A DNA stretch of 58,722 nucleotides from Welwitschia mirabilis (taxonomy: Eukaryota; Gnetophyta; Gnetopsida; Welwitschiales). The stretch covers positions 90,226,679-90,285,400 of the forward strand of contig JBOZIK010000001.1 of NCBI GenBank assembly GCA_051453625.1. Reading direction: 5' to 3'. Shown here piece after piece: positions 23,111-35,353 of the stretch (position 1 is its first letter; the number at the start of each line of letters is the position of its first letter). The position numbers and the translations under genes were made by a program. The notes under the pieces were generated by a model. It made no database searches and was not told the origin of the DNA. It saw only the letters and a list, made by a program, of their open reading frames with translations.

Positions 23111-23769
23111 AAATTGTTCTCAGGTCACCCTCTAAGATGTTTACGTTGGGTTCCCTTTGGATTCAAAACATAGTGCAGATAATATGTGGCCTCCCTTAAT
23201 CATGAAAATTACTACCAGATTGACCAGATGAAATAACAAATACCTCTCTAGTGTGGGTAAAATACTTCTTGCTAAGTCTTAGTTGGTTAGTATATTAATT
23301 TATCTAGCCAGTTGCATCCCTATCACTAATAAATATGCTAGTATTATTAATAATTTAATTATAGACTTTATATGATTAGGAGGTAAATCTTGTAAGAGAC
23401 TTTATCTTATTAGATATGTGTAGATAGCCATGTCTAAGAAGGCAGTAGGGTTTGGTATTAAGAAAATCACCAGTATGAACAAGTGTATACTCACTAAGAA
23501 CTATTTCAGGTATGTCAAAACATAAATATTTCTTATTTGAACTTCTGTAAGGAGGGATATAGATTTAAAAAAAGGTACTCAATAATTTTTTAGAGGCAAA
23601 TGATTCATTCCACTTAGGAGATATGATCATAAGTTTTTGACAACCAAAACCTTCCTCTTCATAATGGTAAAATAAGTACTACTAAAATGTATTACAATCT
23701 TTTTTGAATTCGATAATAGATGGAAAAATCTTTGAAATCTCTACATTTTAGAAAAAATCAAAATGTTTT

Positions 23770-23960
23770 GACGATATATGTTAAAAGGATGCCTTCCCAC
23801 TACAGATAAACTCATTTATAGAAATTTGAGAGTTGATCAGGATCATCACATGTGTCATGAAGATAATGAGACTCAACAACATCTCTTTATTAATTGTTAT
23901 TTTGCTAAACATCTTTGGGCTAGCATTAATACAACCCCTCTGAATAATATCAATTTGGAA
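23770..23960 (+). pseudogene. LINE B zf-RVT (zinc-binding region behind RT)
   Basis: Reads LPTTDKLIYRNLR, then HMCHEDNETQQHLFINC and KHLW, the plant LINE zf-RVT signature LPTxxxLxRR...C.lC...E...HLFxxC...W. The open frame 23778-24071 covers it. Confidence 0.85.
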
Positions 23961-24289
23961 AATTTGTACAAGTTCAAAGATAACTTGCACATCCCTATTG
24001 GAGCATGGTTATTATGTAAACATAGATGTAACTCATCTTTCAAAAAGAGCAAAATTTTTAATCTAATTTAAGTTTCAAAATCATCAGATAAATTAGAGAC
24101 ATCATTGAAATACAGGGCAATAAAAGGGGAACATGTTCAAACACTCAAAATAGAGTTGTAAAAAGCGATTTATAGATAGAGCTACAACAGAGAGAATCAG
24201 AACTGTGCCGGAGTGATAGCAGAGCATAAAAAATGCACTAGAAGAGAATCAAGACCATGCCAAAAGACATGGAGAAAGTGTTGCACATA

Positions 24290-25270
24290 GAACCGACCAT
24301 ATGTAATGCCCTTCTTAATCATGAATAGACTTGGGAAGCATTTCAAGTAGCAGGATGGAGTTTATATGCTTTTAGCCTAAGAGACCATGATCCAGACTTG
24401 TCAAAGGAGTTCTTCAAAAACTAAAATGGTAGATCATCAAGGATATGTAATACCACCACCTTTATTGATATCATATCCATGAGTGATGCCATTCGTACAG
24501 ATCCTAGGGGCATTGAGTTAAAAAGAGAAATATCAAAATCTTCCATTATTCCTCAGTTTGAGAATCTAATTGGCAAAACTTTAAGGAAGAGAGGAGGGAG
24601 CTATAGAAAAAAGGATCTCTCAAAGACATTTGATGCTTGGGCTATCATTATCATGAAATACTTTATCTTAGAGGGTTATTTTGATAAAATCAATAAGCTA
24701 CACTTTCAATGTTTGGCTATTATGATGGGAGAATTTTAGATAGATTTTCCTTGTTTCTTAACTGACTCACTTCATCACTCATTATAGAGCTGTAAAGTTT
24801 ATTATGAGGGTTTAATCTGGCTTCTCTACTAAAGGAAACTTTAGAGTGATGCTGGAGAGCTAGCTTAGAGAGATATTCCTAGGGGTCCTGTGCAGAAGCC
24901 CTTGCTATGGGTTTCCTTGCAAAATACTGAGAGCGAAGAGAAGTGCAGCCTTCTTGCACTAGCTGGATGCACTACAGATGCACCAGAAGAGTTTGAACAT
25001 GAATAAGAAGAACATACATAGCAGCAAATGGAGGAACATTAGGATTACAGTAAAGAAGAGGAAGTAGGAACCAATTCTTATGGTATAAGTCCCACCTAAA
25101 ACCTATGGCCCTAGTGATTATCATTTTGTTATTAATCCTTATGATTATGCTAGCCTTAAACATATGTTTGCTTGGAATAGGGAATCTGAGCTTACCAAGA
25201 TAGATGCTAATGTATGAGGATTTGAATACTAGCATGATTACTATCGTGCTTGGAAATCAACCTTCTAAAT
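24290..25270 (+). pseudogene. LINE B third ORF, unknown protein conserved in this LINE family
   Basis: Downstream of the zinc finger a further coding region is visible. It reads NHE.TWEAFQVAGW near 24316, then the open part 24479-24739 with DAIRTDPRGIELKREISKSS, FENLIGKTLRKRGG, then AWAIIIMKYFILEGYFDKIN and KLHFQ. Near 25095-25170 it reads YGPSDYHFVINPYDYASLKH. Each block has a counterpart in LINE C (minus strand, 36070-36990), and the KLHF region also in LINE A (25337-25520). The layout slightly resembles plant 'putative transposon protein' domains found in other retroelements. I do not know its function. Confidence 0.65.
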
Positions 25271-25336
25271 AATTGTACTATTGGTTTTAGTTATCTAATA
25301 TATTTATCATTTCTTAAAAAAAAAGTTGTCTAGTGG

Positions 25337-26478
25337 TTATATGAACTACAAGACGCTTCTGCCTCCATGGGATTTAGTGGCCGAGATGATTGGCCGATAC
25401 TTTATTAAGACCGACTATTATTCGAAGCTGTCAGGGCTACATTTTGCCTTTTTTAATGCCTTAGACCTAGAGTAACAAGTTAATCTTTCTCACTTTTTTA
25501 TTTAGTTATTACAATGAAAAGATTTTATGAGGCATTCAGGCCTTGTCATGACATTTTGGAGAGCTACAAGGTATTTGAGAATGAGGAAATATCCCCTCCC
25601 CCTTTTCCTTAATGAAGGACTTCAAAGGAACACCTTTTAGAGGAAAAAGAAAGAAAAGGCCCAAGACTAATGAGGTTCCTCAACCTAAAAGGGACACTAA
25701 GCTGGGAATCCCCTATTCTTAAAGAGAGGTGACCCTGTCCCAGGAAGTTCAGGCAGAGGAAGAAATTTCGCCCTCAGCACAAGAAGAGGTAGTTTAAGAA
25801 GAAACCCCAGTCGAAGCCCAGGAACAAGAGCATAGGTCTTTATAGCAAGGTTAAGAGGCCTACCCTTAGAAGGTATAAGGTAGCTCCAATCATCATCAAG
25901 AGTTAACTTTCCAATCCCATTCAGATTCCTTCTCTAAAAATAAAAATCAAAAGCCCCATGAGGACATTGATATGGACCATGTGAAAAGAGAAGTCTTGCT
26001 AGCCACAATCTATAGATTGAAAAGATGCCCCTTCTTAATCCTAGGAATTTTAAATAGATCTCAGTTTCATATCATTAAATCGAGTTACCAGAAGAAAGCT
26101 CTCATACTGCATCCTAACAAGAACCAGATAGGAGAAGAAGAATTCAAAGAAGTAAATTAGGCTTTCAAGGTTTTAACTGATGAAATGGAACCATTTCTGG
26201 TTCAGCAACATTAGGGCAACTTCTTTCCCAACTTCAAGTGTTATTAATCCTTTGCTATTCCTAGTTATTCATAGTCTTGTCTTATCTTTTTCTCATTCTA
26301 TGTTAATTTCATTAGTTTAGGGTGCTTTCGCCCTCGATTTTTCTTTGTATCTAGTAGGCTCACCTGAAGTTTATAGGCTAGTTTTTGTTGACTGGGTTTC
26401 TTGGATCTCTTAATAAAAAGGTGGTTATACTCCCTTTGTAATTATTCTCGTTTAATATAACACTTGTTTTTCAAAAAA
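25337..26478 (+). pseudogene. LINE A, 3' part: third ORF continuation, J-like domain, 3' UTR and A-tail
   Basis: Continues LINE A after the nested LINE B. The early frame reads LVAEMIGRYFIKTDYYSKLS and GLHFAFFNAL, the equivalent of the LINE B YFILEGYFDKINKLHFQ block. A basic/acidic linker with Pro, Lys and Gln follows (25600-25960), then a J-domain-like segment (separate entry). The 3' untranslated region has GGTGCTTTCGCCCTCGATTT and ends in a short A-run at 26473-26478, at the junction with gypsy RT. Confidence 0.75.
25972..26215 (+). pseudogene. J-domain-like segment (DnaJ family) at the end of LINE A third ORF
   Basis: J domains stimulate Hsp70 ATPase through helix II and the HPD loop. 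Here the frame reads FLILGILNRSQFHIIKSSY, QKKALILHPNKNQIGEEEFK, EVN, stop, AFKVLTDE. This fits YxxLGI...I+xSYxKxAL.LHPDKN...EEFKxxNxAFxVLxDE along the full ~60-residue domain. The invariant HPD is HPN, and the stop is at the usual Q/E position (CAG to TAG possible). It lies in the LINE, before its 3' UTR, in the element's sense orientation. It was either captured from a host gene or belongs to this LINE subfamily. LINE B and LINE C do not show it. Confidence 0.75.
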
Positions 26479-26479
26479 C

Positions 26480-27600
26480 AATGATCACACATATATCCAT
26501 TAAATATGAGATAAATCATTTTTATGGATTGCAACATTTCTTGTAGATCTTTAATTCTTTCAAATTTAAATAGGGTGATATGTTTGCTACTACTTTAATT
26601 TTTTGTTTCTTTACTAACTTTTATGCTTGTTTCTTAGACCATAAAGCCTTGCAAGTTTCCAAATGAAATTTTAGAAAACACATATTTTTAAGTTTAATCT
26701 AAGTTAAATTTTCTTATTTTTTAAAAAAATTTCTTTTAGATGATTGAAATGTTATGAACCACATTTCAATTTTACTACAATGTCATATACATAGTTTTCT
26801 ATTGATATGTATTGATGAAAACTATAAGTAATATCTCTTTGATATGTTGCTTTAGCATTCATTAACCTAAAATGCATCATTACATAGGGGAAAAAAAGAT
26901 CCCCATGATGTGATAAAGATTGTTTTAGCCTAATAATCATGAAAAATGAATATGTTCTTGTATCTAGAATATCTATCCATAAATGATAATAGAACATTTC
27001 TTACCATATTATTAATGAGGATGCCAATATTAAATGGTGAAAAATCATCCTTTAATGTGACTATTCAAATCTATAAAATCAATACATATTCTAATTATTG
27101 AATTTTTCTTCATCACTACTATCACATTTGATAACTGATTTGAGTATTCTATTGGTCTAATGAAATGAGTTGTGTGTAGTCATTGGATTTCTCTTTTATA
27201 ACTAAGAATACTTTTAGATTTAGTTTCTTGAACTTCTTCTTAACTAGGATTTCCCTCAGTTTTATAATTATGTTGTATATGGTAATTTTTTTGAATCTAT
27301 TCCTCGTATGTCTTTTTAATGCCATTCAAAAATGTCTTTGTTTTTAGTTAAGATGTGCTCAATCTATTTTTAAATGTCGTGATTAATGTCACATCCAATT
27401 TTGAATAATCTTTCTAGGTTATTACTATTCATATCAATGTCCTTAGAGTCTAGGCTTTCTTCTTTCATGAATGAAGGCGTATTACACTAAGAGTATTTTT
27501 AGTTTTTCTAAGGCTACAATGTCTAAATCTATAAACATCATAAACTTCTTTACATTTCATATAAATTTTAAGGTTGTTGATAATTAATCCATTTTTATGC
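26480..27600 (-). pseudogene. Ty3/gypsy polyprotein, reverse transcriptase part
   Basis: Minus strand, from 27.6 kb downward: ILTKNKDIFEWH..DIRGID (about 27400-27330; the FAWSxxDMPGID block), then a degenerate region, then IRICIDFIDLNSHIK (about 27090-27045). YVMMHFRLMNAKATYQR follows within 26752-26997, matching VMPFGLKNAGATYQR. ENYVYDIVVK is the catalytic YVDDIIVK with D changed to Y. Next come LRLNLKICVF (LNPxKCxF) and DLQEMLQSIKMIYLIFNG (ELQxLxGxxxYIxxFI), ending at the LINE A tail. The next expected block resumes at about 17030. Confidence 0.88.
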
Positions 27601-29540
27601 TATAAAGGAGAAAAAAGTATGGTAACTAAATAATATTATCATTTATAACCATTAGTACTTGATAATGAAAAAAGAAGGTGCAATTAAATAAGTTTAAGTT
27701 AAGTTAGAATTATAATAATTAATAAAATGCATGATTTTTAAAAGACCTAAAAAAAGTATTAAAATAAATTTAGAATAGATTACAACCTAAGAAGTATAAC
27801 ATTAGAGTAAAATAGAGTAGACTTACAATGTCATAATGAATTTTGAATATTTTAATCTATCATAAGCTTTTTTAAAAGAAACAAACTTAAGTTATAGGTA
27901 TGGCACTTGACATCCTTTTTTAGGACATTAATCTGTAAGTTCTTTCTTTATCTAGAGCTTGTATTCATGTCTAGATATTTGATTATCCTACTTGTATCAC
28001 TCTTGAAGCAAAAGAGTTTTTTAGGGCCTTTTCTTCTTCATGTGTATTCTCAAAGCATTAACTATTTTTGTTGTAGTAAAGGTTTTTTAGGTTAAAGATG
28101 CTTTTGGTTGGCTTTTAAGTTTTTATTTCTTTTATTCATATAACGTTTTTTCCTCACTAAAAATATTAGTATTTAATAATAAAGTTTGTGAATTTGAGAC
28201 ATTTGTTCTTCTATGAGCTTTTATATTCATAGTGACCATTCATAGCATTATTTTCTCAAGGTTTCTACTTGTATCTTTTAACATTATTAAATATATGAGG
28301 ATTGGTATAAAATTTTTATTTTGTTTTCTCTACTTTCTAGTTTTGTAGACTTAAAAATGATAGAAGTTTATTACAACTTACATTTAGAGTGATTTTATTC
28401 CCTCTTCCTTTTTTCTTTTTTTAATCACAACGTGTGTTAGCATTGCTATCTTTTTTCCTTTTGTTTGATGTCTCTTGTTTCTTTATAACTTAGAGAAGTA
28501 GATATTATAATTGAAAGAGTTACATGATATCATGGAGTTCAAGTAGAAACATGTGGAGGAACAACCCCTAGAGTAGGATAAACTAGACATCATGATAGGA
28601 AAAGTACATTAACAATCAAAATTATTATAATTATTTCAAAGAAATTTAGCTAGAAAAAATGCAAGAAGCTCTAATATGCAAAACAACATAAAATAAAGTT
28701 TGATAATGTCTTTCTAGTAGAGATTTAAATACTCTATGATTTTAAAGTAATATAAATAGTGATAAAAATGTTGAGTCAAAGATATATAACTTAGACTCTT
28801 TTGAGGAGATCATAGAAGACACAAAATTTAACATAGGTAAAGCTAGTTCCAAGAGCTCTTTAATGCATAAAATTTTTAATTTTAAAATGTGTAAGTTCAA
28901 TTATGATTTTCTTTTTTTATTGGATAAAGTTAAAACTTATTTAGAAAATTTAAAGAAGTCTGAGGCTTTACAAACTCCTTTACTGTTCAACATATTATCT
29001 AATTTTACTATTTCTAATAGTATATTTAAATCATTTAATATCTCTCATAGATACTTTTCATTTACATTTGAAAACTGTACCCTTCACCTTCATAGTGATA
29101 AGTTATTTAGTTTGTTTTTGTTAAGTGAAAGTGATAGTATTATTTCTAAAAGCCCTTTTTAGATGATAAAAATTGTCAAGTAAGAGGTTACCTGCTTGTG
29201 GTGAAAAGATTCTAGAATTCATGAGTATTACATGTTCCTTGAATTATATACTTCTAACTATATCAAAAATGATAGAAAGGATAACATTTATACCTAGACA
29301 TAGGTAGTAATTAGAAACTTACTCTAACTGTTAGTTTGTTCAACTAGTGAAATTATTGTAAATACTAAATTTAAAATTGCATAACTAATCTAAAATAACT
29401 ATAAGACTTTTTATTTCCTATGTTTTTTACTTTTAGGTATATGATTTAGTGAATGTGGATAAGAAGGTACTTAGCAAAAGCCTTTATTTATTTATTTATT
29501 TTTGTATGTGTGTGAGAGTATGAGAGTAAGTGTCTGTGTG
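27600..29540. other. AT-rich sequence, possibly 5' part of the gypsy element; nothing recognised
   Basis: Gag and protease of the minus-strand gypsy would be expected here, but I find no convincing motif. The plus-strand open frame at 28863-29162 (99 codons, Phe/Leu/Ser-rich) matches nothing I know and is probably accidental. Confidence 0.35.
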
Positions 29541-29543
29541 TGT

Positions 29544-29548
<5 letters not shown>

Positions 29549-29611
<63 letters not shown>

Positions 29612-29733
29612 NNNNNNNNNNNNNNNNNNNNNNNNNNNNNNNNNNNNNNNNNNNNNNNNNNNNNNNNNNNNNNNNNNNNNNNNNNNNNNNNNNNNNNNNN
29701 NNNNNNNNNNNGTGAGTTAGTGTCTGTGTGTGT

Positions 29734-29791
<58 letters not shown>
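29549..29791. repeat. (GA)n microsatellite on both sides of a 100-N gap
   Basis: GA repeats run from 29549 to the gap at 29612-29711 and again from about 29738 to 29791. Both blocks are preceded by GTGTCTGTGTGTGTGAGAGT. Either the locus holds two arrays, or the gap joins overlapping reads of one array. Confidence 0.95.
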
Positions 29792-29798
<7 letters not shown>

Positions 29799-31480
29799 GA
29801 AGTATGTGTGCGTTTTATAGATGACTTAAAAACTTACTTGGATTCAACACTTGATAAAAAGGATTCAACATTGGATAGTAAAGAAGAAGAGATAAATAAG
29901 GATAGAATTTCTATTCTTGAAGGAAAACAAGCAATTATGGAGTTTTAAACACATTGTTTAAGGTTAGTAACCTTGTCAAAGAAATGAAAGAAGATGCAGG
30001 CCTTTTTAACAATTTTACTTGTGATTTTCTGATGATTGTGACATGGTCTTCATAAATAGTTATATCATTTTTTTTCATTATTCTTTTTTATCAAAGCTTG
30101 TTTGACAGGTTTATTATTCTTACTTAAATTGAATCTAATAATATGACTATTTTTATTCTTTCTTAGTAATAAATGAAATTAATGGAAAGGTTTATATAGA
30201 GAAAGGATGATTTCTGGGCCCTCATTGATGGTTCTTTGGAAAATATTAAAGGTTGGTTTATTATAATCAACTTATCATTATATTTTGATAATAAGATAGT
30301 CTTTTTTTTATATTTCAATCTTGGCATGATTCGAGTTCTAAACCATGAGATATGAGGCTTTTATTTACCACAATTCTACTATTACTTGCTTGAAATAACA
30401 ACTTTAGGAATATACGTTATCTAAGCTAATTTTTAACAATGATAACTAAGAAATATTTAGGCTTTTTAAACATTTTATTAGGGTTTCCATTAACTTCTAT
30501 GAAGATATTATTTATAAAATTTTGAATCTAAGAAGGTGAAGAGAGATTTAATTTGTCAAGCAAATTATATTTTAGATCTAAAGAAAAATAACTTGATCTT
30601 TAGTAAAAATCCCTTGAATCATAGTACTTTATTGTAATTCTTTATAAAAATAAAATAAAAATTAATAATTTATCAAAAGTAATTTAAAGCTTTCATAGAA
30701 TCTAGATCAAAAGAATAAAAATCTTAAAACAGTAATTAAATTATCATTTTACAAATCATATTTTTGTTACCAATTTGATAATTATTACAATTAAATTAAA
30801 AGGATGTTAAAATATGGATCAGGTAATAATTCTAAATTAGATGATAAAAAGAAAAAGATTAAAATTTTATAAGAAAAGAATAATCTCTTCCACTTTAAGA
30901 TGGAGGCACTTTATTTTAAAAAAAGGCTTCACATGTATACTCAAAATTGACAACAAATTTGGAGATAAGTTTTTTTAAATAGTTATCTTATTTTTTCACC
31001 TTTTTCCTTTTTTTGTGTATTTTTTATCTTTTATTCTTCCAACAAACATTTTACTAATTGATTTTTTATTTCTTGGTAGTCTTTAAACAGTAGGAAGAGG
31101 GTTTTAACTACTTGATCATTATAGAAGAAAACTTGGTCATGGAAAAAGACAGTAGACTTACAACTAACTCCAAGTTATGATCGAATTTTTAGTGACTCTT
31201 TATTGTTGCTTTTTTAAAATTTTAATTTATACACAATATAAACATTGATGGATGATTTAAAAATAAAAACATTTATTAAAATTTACATGTACTATTTACA
31301 TGTTATATAGAGTCTACGTTTTACATGTAGTTTATACTTTTGCTACATACATTATTTATAGGCTTTTGATGATTTTCTTTTCTGATTTAATAAATTTGAT
31401 ATGGACATTATTTCAAAAGACATGAAGTATTTTAATGTCTATTTTCTATATTATTTTTATTTTAGTTACATTAATTTTTT
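29792..31480. other. AT-rich sequence, nothing recognised
   Basis: No coherent frame, domain or terminal repeat found on either strand. Confidence 0.4.
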
Positions 31481-31562
31481 TAAATTCTAACTAAATGAGT
31501 GGTATAATGACCTTTTGTTGTTAAATTCTAACTAAATGAGTGGTATAATGACCTTTTGTTGA
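31481..31562. repeat. 41-bp perfect tandem duplication
   Basis: TAAATTCTAACTAAATGAGT and the following 21 bases occur twice in a row, essentially identical, so the duplication is recent relative to surrounding decay. Confidence 0.9.
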
Positions 31563-31725
31563 CTAGCTAATGATTGTTTCTAGTATTTAAAGGAATGTTG
31601 TCATTCCTTTACATAAATTTTTATGTTATCTTTTCCAAATTTGATACTTAGGGTTCATTCTGTAGTGGTATTTCTATGATGTGAGTATTATAAGTGTTAG
31701 TAAATCTAAGTTATTACTTTATAAG

Positions 31726-31956
31726 TGTTAGTAAATCTAAGTTATTACTTAATAATAGCATTATAACTAATTAATAGTATAAGTGACTATTGGTATGGTT
31801 ATAACTCTTAATAAGAAAGATATATATTGTTAATTTATTGGTATGTGTGATATTTTCTTTGTATACATAAATAGCCATTACACTCTAACGATGACATCTA
31901 CTGGTGTTATGTGGCAAACCTCACCTAAGTCATTTACACCTCAAGCTCTGGCAACA
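31726..31956 (+). repeat. Left LTR of LARD-like element
   Basis: Starts TGTTAG and ends CAACA. A preceding 31-bp duplicate (31695-31725) repeats the first bases. Confidence 0.6.
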
Positions 31957-31968
31957 TAGTATCAAATC
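31957..31968 (+). promoter_or_regulatory. Probable primer binding site (Met-tRNA type)
   Basis: TAGTATCAAATC sits directly behind the LTR. It is a decayed form of TGGTATCAGAGC, the usual copia/gypsy priming site in plants. Confidence 0.5.
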
Positions 31969-34900
31969 GACTCCACTATGAAGATTCATTTATAGTGAAT
32001 GAAGATCCATGTAATCATAAAGTTTATAATGGTTTAACATCCAAAATTAGGAGCTAGTCTCCTCACATATATAAGAATAGTACAACAAAACATGGTTATT
32101 CATAAGGAGATGCAACCTCGCTTAGCCTAGTTGATAGGATGGAATAGGCTTTTAAATGTCTAACTAATAGCAAAGATAATGAGGTTATTCCATGGATGGT
32201 ACACATTCAATATGAAATTAGTATGTTATATGGGGGTAGGTAAATAAGAGGTTGTATACTAGTGGTTATATAATGGCTAAAGTTACTTTCACATGGATTT
32301 AAGTTATAGAGTGGTTTAGATATTTTTATAATAGGCTGTTTCTATGCATTTTTTATAATTTTTTGAGAATCATTTTATTAAGCCTTTTAGCGTGGTATCT
32401 GATGAGTCCAATCCAAAACATATTGTTAAGATTATTAGAGAGACTTCCTCTTTCTCAATCATGGACCATGTTTGTTTCAAGCTAGTTTGTCTAATATTCC
32501 TCTACATTAAGATGGAAACCACTAATTATTCTGATTGTAAGCTATGTATCCATAACAAATGACTTTAACTTCACTATGTATTCTAGGAATATGGAATAAG
32601 TGAAGTATTTAAATAATTGCATATTATATAATTATTTTTTGCTTTTAATTGATGGAATAGACAAAATGCTTATTAGACTTAAATTAGGCACATGAAAGGA
32701 TGAACTATTATGGCTTATACATGAGGAAGATACTAGAGGATTCCATTGAACATTGATCTTCTTAGAAGCATGTTTATGATTTGTATTTTGTGCCTTTCCA
32801 TCCATTCCAAATAGAATCAAAGATCCTTGATCACACTAACATGGAGATAATAAAGATATTATTTAAGAAATACTCACCTAATATTTATGATAACTTTTCT
32901 AACTAATGAAATATTTCGATGGACTTGTTAAAAAATACTTAAATAATGGGATCTATAATCATTAACTATAGAATTGTACTAAGTGATAATATAAAGATAA
33001 TACCATGATTTAGGTTAAGGTATCTATTAGTGGACTATCAAATGACAAACAATATTTGTTGGTCTAAATTTGTTTTGACAAATTTGTATGAAACATTAAT
33101 GTAATTCAAAACCAAGAAGTTTCTTAATGAAATAGGGGACACTCTTATAACAATATAGTTTTGATAGTCATAGTAGTTTGACTCCAAAGAATAATCCTAT
33201 AATAGAGGAGGCAGGTCCATAGGAATACAAGATCTTTGGAGAGTGTTAGACTAGTTTTTGGTTCCAAAAGTAACTTTAGGGTAATAATGCTTATTTCATC
33301 CTCCTTGTTAAACAATATCCAAAAAATTCTACATGAGTCAAATTCCATTACTAGAGATATGATACAAGTCTAGCCCACTATTGCATAGCCAACTGAGTCC
33401 CATGTAGTCAGATGATTAGTTTAGCCAACTACTTCTTAGTAAGTCGAGACTCTAGTTTTTGCTAAAGTGCAACAAACCAGAGGCCAGTTGCTTAAGTTTT
33501 GTGTGATAAAATATGACCATGAAGGTAGATTAAAAGGTGAAAAAACCACATTTAAAGGGTTAATATAAGGAGAACTTGAATTATTAGATTTATCAACACT
33601 AATAGAAGTTGGCAAATAGCTATATGAACATGCTAACACTATTATTTATGATCCTTATTTACCTTTGGCAATAAAAAAACATTTTATTAAAAAGTTATAT
33701 CTTTCTTATACAACATTGATTAGTTTTCAATAGAACCAAATAAAACTACAAATGAGGGCCCTTTTGGATAGAATAGAAGGAAGATCTCATCGTTGATAAG
33801 CTGAAAGGACATGTGGTTTAGTTTAATACCTTATTATTTCATGTTTGGAAACATAAATTTTAGCCCTTTTTAAGAAAACTAGACTGAATTCATTCTACTA
33901 TTTACATACTTTAGAAAACATATAAAAGGCATAAATAAATTAAGAGGAATATTTAACTCCTTAGGTAAAATGTTGAAGAAAAAAAGAAGAAGATTGGTAT
34001 GTAGTTCCATCTTCCTCTATCATTAAGATTAATTAATATAAGGCTAAAGTATTTTGAACTATGAATGGAGCAAGATAATAAGGAACTCAAGGAAAAAGAA
34101 TCTATAATCAATTAGATTTAATAAAAAATAAAACAAAAAATATTAGTCAAAAATAAAATAGATGAACTTAGAGACAAAGAGATTTTAGAACATAAGGATA
34201 TCATTTTTAAGCTACAACAAAGAGTTCAATAATAAAAGGAGGAGAAAAGTAAGCTTAATCAAATTATAGAATCAACACTAGTAGAAGAGTTGGCCACAAC
34301 TATTTAATTCTCAACACCTACTATAGAACCTATTGTAGAGTCCCATCCTAAAGTTAATCTGAAGTAGAGTCTTTCACTGATATATCCAAATAATAAGAAT
34401 AGATATCTTTTTTATAACTCTTATTATTTCAGTTGTATTATAGAAGATTTGTATAATCCTTACTTTCATAAGAATGGTATAATTTTCATAAGCATCATTG
34501 ACTAAGAGAATGCATTGTACATTAAATTGTATAATATAAAATAATATTTCAAGCACTTCTAAGCAATCTTTTGCAGAAGACTATTTCATCTTATGCTAAT
34601 TAGAGAAAATAATTAATACATTAATTACATTAAAAAGGTCATTGATAACTTGAATTTGGTACCATGAAGAGTACTCTACAAAGATTAATAAGTAATAAAA
34701 CCAAGCTTATAGAATTGTTCTAAGGAAGTTAAAAGCATGATTCAGTAATACAGAATCTACACATATACATTTGTACTAATGTTTTCTTTAAGTTGAACTT
34801 ATAAGTTGGAACATGTGTCATTTCCCATATCAACATTTTTTTATGAAAGAAGTATGATCTCTATGTTGCCTCCCATAGAAGTGTTAGTGTAGTATTATGA

Positions 34901-35353
34901 TTGTAAAAAAAGCATGTAATAAATATAAAGTGTTAAAAGTTTCTATATTAAAGTACTAATAGTTGACATTGTGGAATTATGTATTTCCAAAACACTATCT
35001 AAATTTAGTATAATCATCATGAACATAAGGTTTTGTAATGTATGATATAACGTATGATCTCATGTATATAGTCATCTTGTTCAACAGCAATATGACATAA
35101 GTTAGAGAGATAATGTATCTCTTGGGAATGCTATTAAAATGGAATAAAGGATAACAACTGAGTTGTACAGTATGTGCCTAACTATCATTATTTAAATAGA
35201 TTAATAATTATTAAAGTATTAAGTTCTCAATAGTCCCTTATGGAAAATATGAATTAAGAACCTACATGATAACATGATTGGATTGCTCATAATGATTCAA
35301 GTTTACAAGTTGTATACCATAACATGTTTTCATATCTTATAATCCTAAAAGGT

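Larger units (their letters stand above)
19340..25324 (+). mobile_element. LINE B, full-length L1-type retrotransposon nested in LINE A
   Basis: About 6 kb, with 5' untranslated region, ORF1, endonuclease, RT, zinc finger, a third ORF and a 9-A tail at 25316-25324. It is flanked by an imperfect 13-bp target duplication. The 5' region (about 19420 onward, GTGGTGATAGCTTT) aligns with the start of LINE C, and the 3' ends also align, so both copies are full length. All ORFs carry stops, so the copy is inactive. Confidence 0.88.

Noticed and set aside
28863-29162. 99-codon plus-strand frame
   Set aside because: Phe/Ser/Leu-rich with no known motif; opposite to the gypsy strand; length is not surprising in AT-rich DNA.
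29502-29720. Arg/Glu repeat open frames
   Set aside because: Translation of the GA microsatellite and Ns.
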